The notes under the pieces are model-generated. The model saw only the letters and a program-made list of their open reading frames with translations. It made no database searches and had not been told where the DNA came from. A stretch of 64,000 nucleotides of DNA from Labrys sp. KNU-23. GTDB lineage: Bacteria; Pseudomonadota; Alphaproteobacteria; Rhizobiales; Labraceae. Numbering within the stretch: position 1 is the first letter of the stretch; every line of letters begins with the position of its first letter. Position numbers and translations under genes: made by a program. Below are positions 46,961 through 57,400 of this stretch, piece after piece. The stretch is from the NCBI RefSeq assembly GCF_008330945.1, contig NZ_CP043488.1:620001-684000 (forward strand). Direction: 5' to 3'.

Positions 46961-48283
46961 ATGCTGACACTCAGGATCGAGAACTTTGATCGCCTGCCCG
47001 ATGGCGGGCCGTTGGAGTTCGCGATCGACAAGCGTGGCTTCGATTTCGGCCGCGACCAGCATCTCGACTGGACCTTGCCCGACCGCAACCGGATGATCTC
47101 CGGCAAGCATTGCGAAGTGCGTTTCTACGACGGCGCCTATTGGCTGACGGATACCTCGACCAACGGCACCTTTCTCAACGGCGCCAGCAAGCGCCTGCAA
47201 AGCCCCTATCGCCTCGCCGATGGCGACCGACTGGCAGTGGGCGACTATGTGCTGGCGGTGTCGGTCAAGCTGCCTCAGGCGGCGGTCCAACCGGCTGCGC
47301 CGCCCGTCGGCTCGAGCCCGCCCTTGATGGGTGCAGACATCTGGGACAGCCCGCACGAGGCGCCGCCGCCCATCGATGCGAGCCAATTGTTGCCGCGGTC
47401 GCGCGAAGCCGATCGCGGGCCGGATTTCCTGCACCAGGCCGCCTATGTGCCGCCGCCTCTCGATGAGCCGGAGCCGATCCGCAAGCCCAGACCTTCCCTC
47501 TCGGTGCCGGTCATGCCGACGCCGGCGCCAGCCGCCGCGCTGTGGGACAGCGAGGATTCCCGCCCGGTCGAACCCGTCAAGGCCGAACCGGTGGCCGAGG
47601 AGGCGGCGCCGGTCGTGGTCGCGCCCAGGGAAACGGAAGAAGCCCCCAAGCCCGCCATGGCAAGGAATACTCCGACGCCACCCTCGGGCGATGGCGGGGC
47701 TGCCGAGTTCGTCCGCCGCTTTGCGGCCGGTGCCGGCATTCCCGAAAATGTGCTCGGTGGCGTGGATGCCGGCGAACTGGCGGAGGATGCCGGGCGGCTC
47801 TTGAACATCGCCTGCCTGCATGTGATGGCCTTGCTGCGGGCGAGGGCCGAGGCCAAGGCGCTGTCGCGCGCCGGCAACCGCACCATGATCAGCGCCGACG
47901 ACAACAATCCGCTGAAGTTCATGCCGACGCCCGAGGAGGCCCTGCGGGTCATGCTCGGCCCGCGGACGCGGGGCTATCTCGACGGCAAGGCCGCATTCGA
48001 GAACGCGTTCGGCGATCTCAAGATGCATCAGGTCGCGTTCCTGGCCTCGATGCAGGCGGCTTTGACCGAACTTTTCGACGAATTGTCGCCCGAGGCCATC
48101 AAGACCGCGGCGGACGCCAAGAAATCCCTGTTTTCCGGCAAGGGGAACTATTGGGAGCTCTATGCCGAGCGCTGGGCGGCCAGGGTCGGCCGCCGTGAAC
48201 ATGGCATGCTCGGTGCCTTCCTCGAACTCTATGCCGACCAATATGACAAGCTGAGCGCCTCGAACCGCAACCGGCATTCGTAA
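46961..48283 (+). CDS. tagH: T6SS-associated FHA-domain protein TagH/Fha
   Basis: The 440-residue protein has an N-terminal FHA domain at about residues 20-100, with phosphothreonine-binding residues in FGRDQ, ISGKHCEV and TSTNGTFLNG. A long Pro/Ala-rich linker (about 105-245) leads to a C-terminal VI_FHA domain (LRVMLGPRTRGYLDGK and AERWAARVG). In T6SS it is phosphorylated by PpkA and dephosphorylated by PppA, and the phosphorylated form promotes assembly. Both of those enzymes are encoded here at 59511 and 58734. Confidence 0.92.
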   Translation: MLTLRIENFDRLPDGGPLEFAIDKRGFDFGRDQHLDWTLPDRNRMISGKHCEVRFYDGAYWLTDTSTNGTFLNGASKRLQSPYRLADGDRLAVGDYVLAVSVKLPQAAVQPAAPPVGSSPPLMGADIWDSPHEAPPPIDASQLLPRSREADRGPDFLHQAAYVPPPLDEPEPIRKPRPSLSVPVMPTPAPAAALWDSEDSRPVEPVKAEPVAEEAAPVVVAPRETEEAPKPAMARNTPTPPSGDGGAAEFVRRFAAGAGIPENVLGGVDAGELAEDAGRLLNIACLHVMALLRARAEAKALSRAGNRTMISADDNNPLKFMPTPEEALRVMLGPRTRGYLDGKAAFENAFGDLKMHQVAFLASMQAALTELFDELSPEAIKTAADAKKSLFSGKGNYWELYAERWAARVGRREHGMLGAFLELYADQYDKLSASNRNRHS

Positions 48284-48346
48284 GAGCGGCTCGCGCGATC
48301 TGGAGAATGGCCTTCCATCGTCACGTTTCCCTGTACGGCACCGGCA

Positions 48347-50803
48347 TCACTGCAGCAGTGCCAGCACCGATGTCTTGAGCGCGGCGAAGGCGGGATCGCT
48401 GGCGAATTTCGCCAGGGGCTCGTTACTGACCGTGGCGGTGCCCGTATCCTGTGAGGGCGTGGAGCTGCCCGAGATCGCCGCACCCATCTTCTTAGCTGCC
48501 CAGGCGATCAGGAAGCTCAGCGTCTTGCCCTGCTCGAAGGGGTTGGCCCGCACATGGGCGGCGCCGAACACGTCGGAGATCAGGCTGTTCTGCGGGCCTC
48601 GGAGCGCCTTCACCGCCCCGCCCGAGCCGAGGAAATGCGCCAGATAGAGATTGCCGGGCGTGACGGCATGACCGGCCTGCCGGATCACTGCGGCATTGTC
48701 GCGGGTGTGGGCTGTCGTCATCGCCCGTGCGAGGTCGCAATTGGTGCGCATCGCCAGCACTTCCTGGCGGCTTCGGCCAACCAGAAGATCCGGGCGATGC
48801 AGGCGGATGGTGGTCATCCAGGTCGACTCGATGAATTGGCCGAGTCCGACCGCCGTGGAGAGCGGATTGGCGGCATTGCACTTGTTGGCGCTTTCAATGG
48901 TGATGATGCGGCCGACGAACTGGTCGACGGCACCGTTGGCGCCGCTGCTGACGGCGGTGCTGGCGGTGGCGGCAGTGGCAGCGGCGGCAGTGTTCACCTG
49001 GCTGTCAGCAACCGGATCGACCGGCACGCCGTTGTTGCGCACTTCGAAATGCAGCCGCGGCTCGCGGCTGGAGGCCGGCGTGCCGACATAGCCGATGGCC
49101 TCGCCGGCCTGGACGCTATTGCCGACGGCAAGGCCGGTCGCCGCCCGGGCGAGATAGCCATACATCGAGGTCTTGCCCCCATCGTGGGAGAGCCGCACCA
49201 CCGTTCCGAAACCGCTTTCCTCGCCGACCGCCGTGACCTTACCGGCATAGGCGGCAACCACGGGCGAACCCACGGGGGCCGTCCAGTCGATGCCGTAATT
49301 CATGGACGCGGCCGAACTATCCGTGCCCTGCGGGCCGAACCTGGCGACGATCACGCCGTTGACGGGCGTGACCATGCCGCCGCTATCCGGCACGCTGCCT
49401 TGCCCCGCCGACGACACGCATTCGAAGGGGGCGCCGGCCTGCGGCTGCATCACATAGCAATCGAGATTGCCGGTGGTGCGCCCGATGCTGACAAAGACGA
49501 TACGGCCGAGGCCCTGTTTCGAATCCCGTGGTGCGGGCGAATAGATCAGCGAAATCGTGTCGCCCGGCTGCACCTTCTGTTCCAGGTCCTGCGCGCGCGA
49601 CAGCAGCATGATCGCTTCGCCGATCACCGGGGCCGGCAGTCGGTTGCGCAGCGCGGTGAGATAGATCGCGTCGAGCAGGCGGGGCTGGTTCTCCGGATCG
49701 ACCTGCACCGGCGCCAGCGGCGCCGCGAAGGGATCGCGCCGATACCAGGGATCTTCGGATCGGACATAGGCACCGACATCGTTGAGGGCGATGGAGCCGA
49801 TGAGCTCGGTCTTGGCATAAACCGACACCTGCACCGGCTGCATGTGGTTGGGATCGCCGTCAACGGCAATTGCGCGCACCACATAGCGGTCGTCGCTTTC
49901 GAGCATCGGGCGATTGTAGAAGGCGTCGAAGGCATCTGCGGCCGCACCTGCCCGCTGGGTATCGAGGCCGAGACTGTTGAGCGCGTCCGCAAGGCGGATC
50001 CGAGCCTTGGCCTTTTCGGCAAAATCCACGACCCGGTCGCCCGTACTGGTGCTAGAAGCAGCGATGGAGGACGAACCCGCGGCCGCGTCGGCGCCGGGAC
50101 GGTTGTCTACAGTGCCGCCGGAAGCCGGCGCCTCCTGGGCGATGGCAATGTCTTCCTGGGAACCCAGCACTGCGACCTGCGATTGCGGGGTGGGCAGGTC
50201 GAGGACGTCCTTCAGCCGAAATACCTCGTTCTTGATGCCCAGGCTGCCCGCCGCCTTGCGCTGCACATCGCTCGCCAGCTTGATCAACTGGCGTGGAGCG
50301 TCTGCAAGCTGCGGCACGATCACCGGATCCCCGCTGAGATCGATGATGCGCGGCTTGATCGCCGCCCTTATCAACGCTTCGTCTTCCGCTTCGCTGTCCT
50401 CACCCTGCACCGGAACCAGACTGGCCTGCAGGTCGCTGTCCGTCACCGTCACCTGTTGACGGGTTCGGTCCGGAGCAAACAGATAGATCGTGGTCACAGC
50501 CGAGCCGAGGCCGAGGAACAGGAGTGCCGCAGCCATGGTGACATAGACCAGTGCGCCTGCGGGACGGGCGGCTGGCGGAGCCGGTTTGCCGACATCCCTG
50601 GGAACAGGCCCGACCGGGGGGGCGCTGTCCGCCGCAGGCTTGGCGGCTTTCCTTGCGATCCGTGCCGCGGGTTTGGCCGGCACGATGACGGTGGCGTTGT
50701 TGTCTTCCTCGACCTGTTCGGTCTGTGGCTTTGCCACGGCCGGCCGGGAGGGATCCGCGGGATCGGAAGATGCTGGCCCGGCTATGACTGTCTTGTCGTC
50801 CAT
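48347..50803 (-). CDS. Fusion of degenerate M23 peptidase and lytic transglycosylase (peptidoglycan hydrolase)
   Basis: The 818-residue protein has a cytosolic Pro/Ala-rich N-terminus, one membrane helix at about 85-110, and a long periplasmic part. Residues 495-600 form an M23/LytM-like domain, but three of its four key residues are changed: HxGxD is N502-Y-G-I-D506, YAH is Y548-G-Y, and HLH is R583-L-H585. It is probably not an active peptidase. The C-terminal domain is SLT-like, with an intact Glu (E637, TIESANK) and STAVGLGQFIESTW. It may open peptidoglycan for the T6SS channel. It runs against the flanking T6SS genes. Confidence 0.87.
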   Translation of the reverse strand: MDDKTVIAGPASSDPADPSRPAVAKPQTEQVEEDNNATVIVPAKPAARIARKAAKPAADSAPPVGPVPRDVGKPAPPAARPAGALVYVTMAAALLFLGLGSAVTTIYLFAPDRTRQQVTVTDSDLQASLVPVQGEDSEAEDEALIRAAIKPRIIDLSGDPVIVPQLADAPRQLIKLASDVQRKAAGSLGIKNEVFRLKDVLDLPTPQSQVAVLGSQEDIAIAQEAPASGGTVDNRPGADAAAGSSSIAASSTSTGDRVVDFAEKAKARIRLADALNSLGLDTQRAGAAADAFDAFYNRPMLESDDRYVVRAIAVDGDPNHMQPVQVSVYAKTELIGSIALNDVGAYVRSEDPWYRRDPFAAPLAPVQVDPENQPRLLDAIYLTALRNRLPAPVIGEAIMLLSRAQDLEQKVQPGDTISLIYSPAPRDSKQGLGRIVFVSIGRTTGNLDCYVMQPQAGAPFECVSSAGQGSVPDSGGMVTPVNGVIVARFGPQGTDSSAASMNYGIDWTAPVGSPVVAAYAGKVTAVGEESGFGTVVRLSHDGGKTSMYGYLARAATGLAVGNSVQAGEAIGYVGTPASSREPRLHFEVRNNGVPVDPVADSQVNTAAAATAATASTAVSSGANGAVDQFVGRIITIESANKCNAANPLSTAVGLGQFIESTWMTTIRLHRPDLLVGRSRQEVLAMRTNCDLARAMTTAHTRDNAAVIRQAGHAVTPGNLYLAHFLGSGGAVKALRGPQNSLISDVFGAAHVRANPFEQGKTLSFLIAWAAKKMGAAISGSSTPSQDTGTATVSNEPLAKFASDPAFAALKTSVLALLQ

Positions 50804-50821
50804 GGCGAGGGCGTGCCAGCG

Positions 50822-51238
50822 TCAGGGCTTGTCGTCGGGGCGGATGAACACCGTCCACGAGCCGGTATCGCCGGTGTCGACCTCCTTGAACTTGGCTTGC
50901 ACGAGGCCGCGCACCCAGCAATCCCAGGGCTGGTCCTGCACTTTTTCGATTCTGAAGCGTTTGGTGTCGACGCACATGTCCCAGTTCCCCTCGAATGCGC
51001 TGTCACCGGTCGCGGTTGTCGCATAGATATAAACATATCTAAGTTTTAGGTCGGCCAGATCTTCCTTGATTGGTGTAATGCAGGTATTGCCTGGCAACGT
51101 CCACCAGCCTTCGGTGGCGAATTTCTTGTCTACTTCAGCACCGATCGCGACATTGTACAGAGTGACCGACTGATTACACACTCGGAAAGCTGCTTCGGCC
51201 CGGTCGGCATGACCCAGAACCAGGCCAAACCATGCCAT
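50822..51238 (-). CDS. DUF1036 family exported protein
   Basis: This is a small protein of 138 residues if it starts at ATG 51238. The first 18 residues (MAWFGLVLGHADRAEA) look like a short signal peptide, and the mature part begins AFRVCNQS. The rest matches DUF1036: FRVCNQSVTLYNVAIG, EGWWTLPGNTC and a C-terminal WDCWVRG, with Cys residues that could form disulphides. The frame stays open upstream into the dispersed repeat, so the start is uncertain. It ends 18 bases before the M23/transglycosylase gene and likely shares its transcript. Confidence 0.8.
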   Translation of the reverse strand: MAWFGLVLGHADRAEAAFRVCNQSVTLYNVAIGAEVDKKFATEGWWTLPGNTCITPIKEDLADLKLRYVYIYATTATGDSAFEGNWDMCVDTKRFRIEKVQDQPWDCWVRGLVQAKFKEVDTGDTGSWTVFIRPDDKP

Positions 51239-51675
51239 GGCAAGGCCCAGGGCAATGCGCGTTTCAGGAAAAACGCTCTTTTGCCCTAAATCTTTGTTTC
51301 GAGGCGTCTTTGCGAGTATTGATGCTTCCAATAAATCGCGGGACGCCTTGGCCTTCGCAACTGACAACATGCAGGAAACAGCTTCAAGAGTACCGATCGA
51401 CTGTACCACACGCGAGTACGGAATTTCGTATCCGCCACACCTCTTTCTGTCTACCTCACAATGGGGGAGGCGGCAGTCGAACGCCTGCTCTAAACTACAA
51501 AGGTAGGGTGGATGTAAGCCGGTGGATCGCTTGACTTCCTCAGGTCATATGGCACAGTTCGCGAGAAGCCGAGAGAATTCGCTCGCGCAGCGGCCGAACG
51601 TTTTTTTGGTGAGGCCTTGCATCAGCATGGCCAAGCCTGACAATCACATAACCAAATCCTTCGGGCGGCTGATCG
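51239..51675. other. Gap between divergent DUF1036 and tssK genes
   Basis: These 437 bases hold a diverged copy of the dispersed repeat (51257-51346). I see no supported gene or clear sigma-70 promoter in the rest, although the tssK operon promoter must lie here or be absent. GGGCGG at 51664-51669 is a modest ribosome site for tssK. Confidence 0.5.
51257..51346 (-). repeat. Dispersed intergenic repeat, diverged copy 4
   Basis: TTTGTTTCGAGGCGTCTTTGCGA and the following bases up to AATCGCGGGACGC align with copy 1 (GTTTCGACGCGTCTTTGCG, then AATCGCAAAACGC). It overlaps the open frame upstream of the DUF1036 start. Confidence 0.6.
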
Positions 51676-53010
51676 ATGTCCTGGTATAGCAAAGTCGCTT
51701 GGTCGGAAGGTCTGTTCCTCCGGCCGCATCACTTGCAGCAGGGCGATCGTTATCTCGAACATCTGCTCGAGGGCCGCACCGGCCAGATCACGCCCTATCC
51801 CTGGGGCTTCAGCGAAATCGAGATCGATCGCGACCTGGCCCAGCAAAGCAAGTTCGGCTTGCGCCGCGCCGCCGGCGTCCTGTCGGACGGCACGCCGTTT
51901 CGCTTCCCCGGTGATTGCCCGCCGCCGCCGCCCGCCACGGTACCTGAAAATGCCGCCGGGCTGTTCGTCTGGCTGTGCATGCCCATGGCCCAGCCCAACA
52001 ACCGCGAGGTCGATGAGCTGGAGAGCGAAAGCGGCAGCCGCTATGTGGTGCAATCGGAGACCCTGATCGATGCTTCCTCCGCCTTGCAGATCGAGGAGGA
52101 GATCGACATCGCGGTACCGCGCTTCAGCTACGAGATCCGCCGGACGCCGAAACCGGGCTTCGTTTCCATGCTCTGTGCCCGGATCATCGAAGTCAACGAC
52201 AAGACCATCGTCTTCGACGAGCGCTTTGCCCCGCCCGTGCTGGTGGTCGCCGCCCATGCTGCCGTTACCGGCTGGCTCGACCGTGTGATCGGCTGGGTGG
52301 AGACCAAGCTCGATGAACTGGCGCGCTTTGCTTCGGACCCGCGCTCCAGCGGCGGCATGCAGAGCGTCGACTATTTTGTGCTGCAGATGCTCAACCGCGA
52401 AATTCCGGCGCTTCGGCACATGCGCCGTTCGAAATACACCCATCCTGAGCGGCTCTATGTGGAGTTGCTGCGTCTGGCCGGGGAGCTGGCGACCTATTCC
52501 ACGCGGGAGCGGCGCGCCAACGACTATCCGGCCTATGACCATGACAATCCCGGCGCCACCTTCGCCCCGGTACTGGCCGACATTCAGCGCTTCCTCAGCG
52601 TCGACATCAGCCGCGCCATCCGGCTCGAAATCGTGGAGAAGGCCACCAATGCCTTCCTGGCGACCGTGACCGATCGCAACCTGTTCCGGGCCTCGACCTT
52701 CGTGCTGGAAGTGGCGGCGCAGCGCTCGCTCACCGAGTTGCAGACGCAGTTCCCGGCTCTGTTCAAGGTCGGCCCCAATACGCGTATGAACGAGATCGTG
52801 CACGCCCATCTTCCCGGCATCGGGCTCATTCACCTGCCGACGCCGCCGGCACAGATCCGGGCGATCACCAGCCATGTCTATTTCGCCCTCGACCGCATGT
52901 CGCCGCTTTGGCCTGAGTTCAGCACCGCGAGCGGCATCGGCATGCATTTCTCCGGCGACTGGCCCGGACTTGAGCTCAATCTGTGGGTCGTCAAGGAAGA
53001 CGTGAAATAG
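51676..53010 (+). CDS. tssK: Type VI secretion baseplate protein TssK
   Basis: The 444-residue protein begins MSWYSKVAWSEGLFLRPHHL, the hallmark N-terminus of TssK, which binds the TssF/TssG wedge. The C-terminal part (YFALDRMSPLWPEF) is the neck and head that touch TssL and TssM. It is cytoplasmic and trimeric in known systems. It opens the row tssK-tssL-tssM-tagF-pppA-ppkA, each gene within 12 bases of the next. Confidence 0.96.
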   Translation: MSWYSKVAWSEGLFLRPHHLQQGDRYLEHLLEGRTGQITPYPWGFSEIEIDRDLAQQSKFGLRRAAGVLSDGTPFRFPGDCPPPPPATVPENAAGLFVWLCMPMAQPNNREVDELESESGSRYVVQSETLIDASSALQIEEEIDIAVPRFSYEIRRTPKPGFVSMLCARIIEVNDKTIVFDERFAPPVLVVAAHAAVTGWLDRVIGWVETKLDELARFASDPRSSGGMQSVDYFVLQMLNREIPALRHMRRSKYTHPERLYVELLRLAGELATYSTRERRANDYPAYDHDNPGATFAPVLADIQRFLSVDISRAIRLEIVEKATNAFLATVTDRNLFRASTFVLEVAAQRSLTELQTQFPALFKVGPNTRMNEIVHAHLPGIGLIHLPTPPAQIRAITSHVYFALDRMSPLWPEFSTASGIGMHFSGDWPGLELNLWVVKEDVK

Positions 53011-53021
53011 GATGTGGGCAC

Positions 53022-54485
53022 ATGACGAACGGCAAGGGCCCGTTCGGGTCTAACCCGGAATCCGAAAAGACGGTGATCAAGCCCAATCCGGGCGGCCGGC
53101 GTGACGGCCAGGGCATGCCTCATCCGGGTGGAACCCCCGCGCCCGCCCAGGATATCTGGGGCGGCCCACGCGTGGCGGCAGGCTCCGCGACGCCACAGCC
53201 CTATCAGGCGGCTCTGGCCGAGACGCCGCGGGCCCAGCCGCCCTTGCCGCTCGGACCCGCCACGGTCGATCTGGAGGCGCTCGGCGTCAGCGACAAGACC
53301 GGCGGCCCCAATCCCATCCTCGAAGCGGCCATGCCCTTGCTGCTCGTGCTCGCCAATATCCGCATCGCCAGGCAGGTTCCCCAGGTCGCGCCGATGATGA
53401 GCACGGTGGCCGAGGGTATCGAGACCTTCGAGGCCGAACTCAATGCGCGAGGCATCCCCGAACCGCAGGTGCGCACCGCCAAATATGCGGTCTGCGCCAC
53501 TGCCGACGATATTGTGCAGAACCTGCCGAGCTCGGACCGCAATCTGTGGACGCAGTACAGCATGCTGAGCCGCTATTTTCAGGTGCGCGACAGCGGCGTC
53601 GGCTTTTTCGATGAACTGGCCAAGCTGCGGCAACATCCGCAGATCAATCACAATCTGCTCGGCCTGATGCATGCCTGCATGTCTCTGGGCTTCGAAGGCA
53701 AATACCGGGTTGCCGGCGGCGACGTCCCGCATCAGCAGATCCGCCGCGACCTCTACGAAACCCTGCGCGCCCGCGAGGCGCGGGTGACGGATCATATCTC
53801 GCCGCATTGGCGGGGCCAGGACATCGCCGCCGCCTATGTGCGGCGGACCGTGCCGTTATGGGCGATCACCTCCGTCGCCGTCGGCCTGCTCCTGCTCAGT
53901 TTCCTGGTGTTTCGCTGGCTGCTCGGCGGCATGTCCGACACGGCGAGTGCCGGCCTGCTGGCGCTGCATCCGAATGGCGACATCCATATCTATCGCACCG
54001 TACCCGCGCCGCCGCCCCCGCCCCCGCCAATCAAGGTCACCACCCAGCTCGAGCGCATTCGCGAGCGCCTGAAGGACGATATCGCGGCCAAGAAGGCCTC
54101 GGCCGACTATTCCGGCAAGGACATCGTGGTACGCCTCCTCAACGATTCCCTGTTCGACAAGGGCAGCACCACCCTGCGCCCGGATGCCGTGCCCGTCATT
54201 GGCCATATCGCAGCGGCTCTCGACAAGGAGCCAGGGCAGATCCGCATCGTCGGGCATACCGACAACACCCCGGTCCGCGCCACCGTGCGCTACAAGGACA
54301 ACCAGCAGCTTTCCGAGCAGCGGGCCAAGGCGGTCGAGAAGATCCTGGTCAGTGGCATCGTCGATCCGCAGCGCCTGACCACCTCAGGGTTGGCTGATAC
54401 CGCGCCGATCGATCCCAGCAACACGGCCGAGGGCCGGGCGAAGAACCGGCGCGTCGAAGTATTCATCCCGCGCGAGGACATGTGA
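53022..54485 (+). CDS. tssL: Type VI secretion protein TssL with OmpA-like peptidoglycan-binding domain
   Basis: The 487-residue protein has an unstructured Pro-rich N-terminus (1-75), a cytoplasmic DotU/IcmH domain (about 90-265, AKYAVCATADDIVQN and FFDELAKLRQHPQINH), a membrane helix at about 280-302, and a periplasmic OmpA C-terminal domain (about 366-485, GHTDNTPVR and AKNRRVEVFI). The OmpA part anchors the membrane complex to peptidoglycan. ATG 53022 is chosen, since upstream codons lie in tssK. It overlaps tssM by one base. Confidence 0.95.
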   Translation: MTNGKGPFGSNPESEKTVIKPNPGGRRDGQGMPHPGGTPAPAQDIWGGPRVAAGSATPQPYQAALAETPRAQPPLPLGPATVDLEALGVSDKTGGPNPILEAAMPLLLVLANIRIARQVPQVAPMMSTVAEGIETFEAELNARGIPEPQVRTAKYAVCATADDIVQNLPSSDRNLWTQYSMLSRYFQVRDSGVGFFDELAKLRQHPQINHNLLGLMHACMSLGFEGKYRVAGGDVPHQQIRRDLYETLRAREARVTDHISPHWRGQDIAAAYVRRTVPLWAITSVAVGLLLLSFLVFRWLLGGMSDTASAGLLALHPNGDIHIYRTVPAPPPPPPPIKVTTQLERIRERLKDDIAAKKASADYSGKDIVVRLLNDSLFDKGSTTLRPDAVPVIGHIAAALDKEPGQIRIVGHTDNTPVRATVRYKDNQQLSEQRAKAVEKILVSGIVDPQRLTTSGLADTAPIDPSNTAEGRAKNRRVEVFIPREDM

Positions 54486-57400
54486 TGAAGCGCTGGATCA
54501 TCTTCATCGTCAGCTTCCTGGCCGTGATCGCGCTGTGCGCGGTGATCTGGCTGGTGCTGCCGCTTGTCGCCGTCGCCGGCATCGAGCCTTTCGACAATCC
54601 CTGGCTGCGGCTGGCGCTGATCGGCCTGTTGCTGGCTGTCTATTTCTGCTGGCTGGCCTATCGCATCTACAAACATGGGCAATCGGCCCGGGCGCTGGCC
54701 GAGAACATCGCGGTGCAGGAGCCGGAGGATGACGGCTCCGATGCCGTCGTGCTGGCCGATAAGATGCGGGACGCCCTGCTCACGCTCAAGGGCTCGCGCC
54801 GCACCAAGGGCGACTTCCTCTATGAACTGCCCTGGTATCTCATCGTCGGGCCCCCGGGCGCCGGCAAGACCACGGCCTTGATGAATTGCGGCCTGAAATT
54901 CCCGCTGGCCGCCCATACCGGCCCGATCGCGGGCAGCGGTGGCACGCGCTATTGCGACTGGTGGTTCACCGAGGACGCCGTCTTCATCGACACCGCCGGC
55001 CGCTACACCACGCAGGATTCCGACACCGAAGCCGACCGCAAGAGCTGGCTCTCCTTTCTCGACCTCCTGAAGCGCCACCGCGAGCGCCAGCCCATCAACG
55101 GCGTGCTGGTGGCCATCTCGATCGGCGATCTCCTGTCGATGAAGGAAGCCGAGCTCGGCGCCCATGCCGTCGCCATCCGCAAGCGCCTGGCCGAGCTCAA
55201 CAACCGCCTGCAGGTGGATTTTCCCGTCTATGTCATCTTCACCAAGGCCGACCTCGTCGCCGGCTTCATGGAATATTTCGGCAATCTCGACCCCGAGGAG
55301 CGCAAGGCCGTCTGGGGCGCCACCTTCCAGACCAAGAACAAGAAGGAGAACAGGGTCGGTGATGTCGGGCCGGAGATCGATCTCCTGGTGTCGCGGCTGA
55401 GCGCCGAATTGCCCGATCGCCTGCAGGAAGAGCCGGATCCCATTTCGCGCGTGAGGCTCACTGGCCTGCCGTCCCAGCTGGCGGCGCTGAAGCCCGTCAT
55501 CACCCGTTTCCTCAACCAGATCTTCGAGCCGACGCGCTATCAGACCAGCGCCGCGCTGCGGGGCTTCTACCTTACCTCCGGCACCCAGGAAGGCACGCCG
55601 ATCGACCAGTTGCTGGGCTCGCTGTCGCGCGACCTCGGCCTGCAAGCCGGGGCCAGCCTTGCCTATTCCGGGCGGGCCAAGAGCTTCTTCCTCGAGCATT
55701 TGCTTACCAAGGTGGTGTTCGGCGAGGCGGGCTGGGTTTCAACCAACGCCGCCGCGGTGCGTCGCAAGATCTTGCTGCAGACCTCGGGCTATGTGCTTGT
55801 CGCCGGCGTGACCCTGGCCGCGCTTGGCGGCTGGCTGACCAGCTATTACGGCAACAAGGCCCTGATCGACCGCACGGATGTCGCCGCTGCCGCCTATGCG
55901 AGCGACACGGCGGCGCTGCTCAAGGAGGACCCGGTCAACGATGCCGATTTCCTCAAGATCGTTGGGCCGCTCGGCAAGCTGCGCGACTTTCCCTGGGGCT
56001 ATGACAAGCTCGAGACCGAACCGCAGATCAACGAAACGTTGGGGCTCGGCCAGCACAAGCGCGTCGGCACGGCGAGCGTGGCTGCCTATCGCGACGGACT
56101 GGACCGGCTCTTGCGTCCGCGCATTCTCTTCCATCTCGAAAAACGGCTCGCCGATCTGCAGGACCAGCCCGAACAGCTCTACGAGCCCCTCAAGGTCTAT
56201 ATGATGCTGGGCGGCGATCCCACCATTCCGGTCGATACCGCTCTGATCGAGGGCTGGATGCGGGGCGATTGGGAAAATCTCTATCCGGGCGAGCCTAACA
56301 AGGCGACGCGCGACAGTCTGGGCCAGCATCTCGACGCCATGCTCAATATCGATGGCACGCCGCGTCCGATCGCCCTCAATGGCGATCTCGTCAAGGCGAG
56401 CCAGGTGGCATTGACGCGGCTGTCGCTGGCCGAACGCGCCTTCGCCATCATCAAGTCGACCGCACATGACCAGAGCGTCAGGGACTGGACCGTGGCAGGC
56501 AATGCCGGCCCCGATGCTGCCGTCGTCTTCGGCACCAATGACGGCTCGCCCATCGAGAGTGTCGGCGTCCAGTCGCTGTTCACCTATGACGGCTTCTACG
56601 CCCTGTTCCTCGACAAGATGAAGTCGGTGATCACGCTGCTGCAGAACGAGCGCTGGGTCCTGGGTGAAGCGGGCAGCACACAGGCCATCGACGAGCAATA
56701 CGCCAATCTCGGCCCCGATCTCTACCGCATCTACGACCAGGAATTCATCAAGGCGTGGACCGCGGCGCTCGGCAAGTTGAAGCTCAACAGCTTCGCCGCC
56801 GACAAGCCAGGCTATGCCACGCTGCGGGCCGCCACCGGCGCCGCTTCGCCGATCAAGCTCTTGTTCGAGTCCATCTCGGCCCAGACCAGGCTGACCGAGG
56901 CACGGCAAGGCGCCGATAGCGACGTCGGCGGCAAGCTCAAGGATGCGGCGGTGAAGGCCGCCACCAAGGCCGTCACCAGAGCTGCCGGCAGCAAGCTTGA
57001 CGACATGGCGGCGATCGGCCTCGACGCCGCCAAGAAAGCCTCCGGCCGTGGCGGCAATGTCGAGGCGCCCTTCGTGCCGGGCGCCATCATCCAGGAGCAT
57101 TTCCGCCGCTATCACGACCTCGTTCGCAAGAACGGCGACAAGAGCCAGATCGATCTCCTGGTCGAGCAGTTGAAGGGCCTCTACCAGAGCCTGATCGACG
57201 AGCAGGACTTCGAGCGCGCCGCGCAGGCCCGCCAGAACATGCAGACCTTCCTCGGCTCCATCGCCACCAGCTCGTCGCGGCTCGAAACCCCCTTCGATAC
57301 CATGTTCCGCGATGCCATGGCGGAGTTCGAGCAGAAGATCATCGGTGACAAGGTGGCCGACCTCAAGGGTGACCTGAAGGGCTCGGTAACCCGCGAATGC

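Noticed and set aside
48554..51049. An 831-codon rightward open frame
   Set aside because: It is antisense to the M23/transglycosylase and DUF1036 genes, which carry clear motifs, and its own product is low-complexity and charged.
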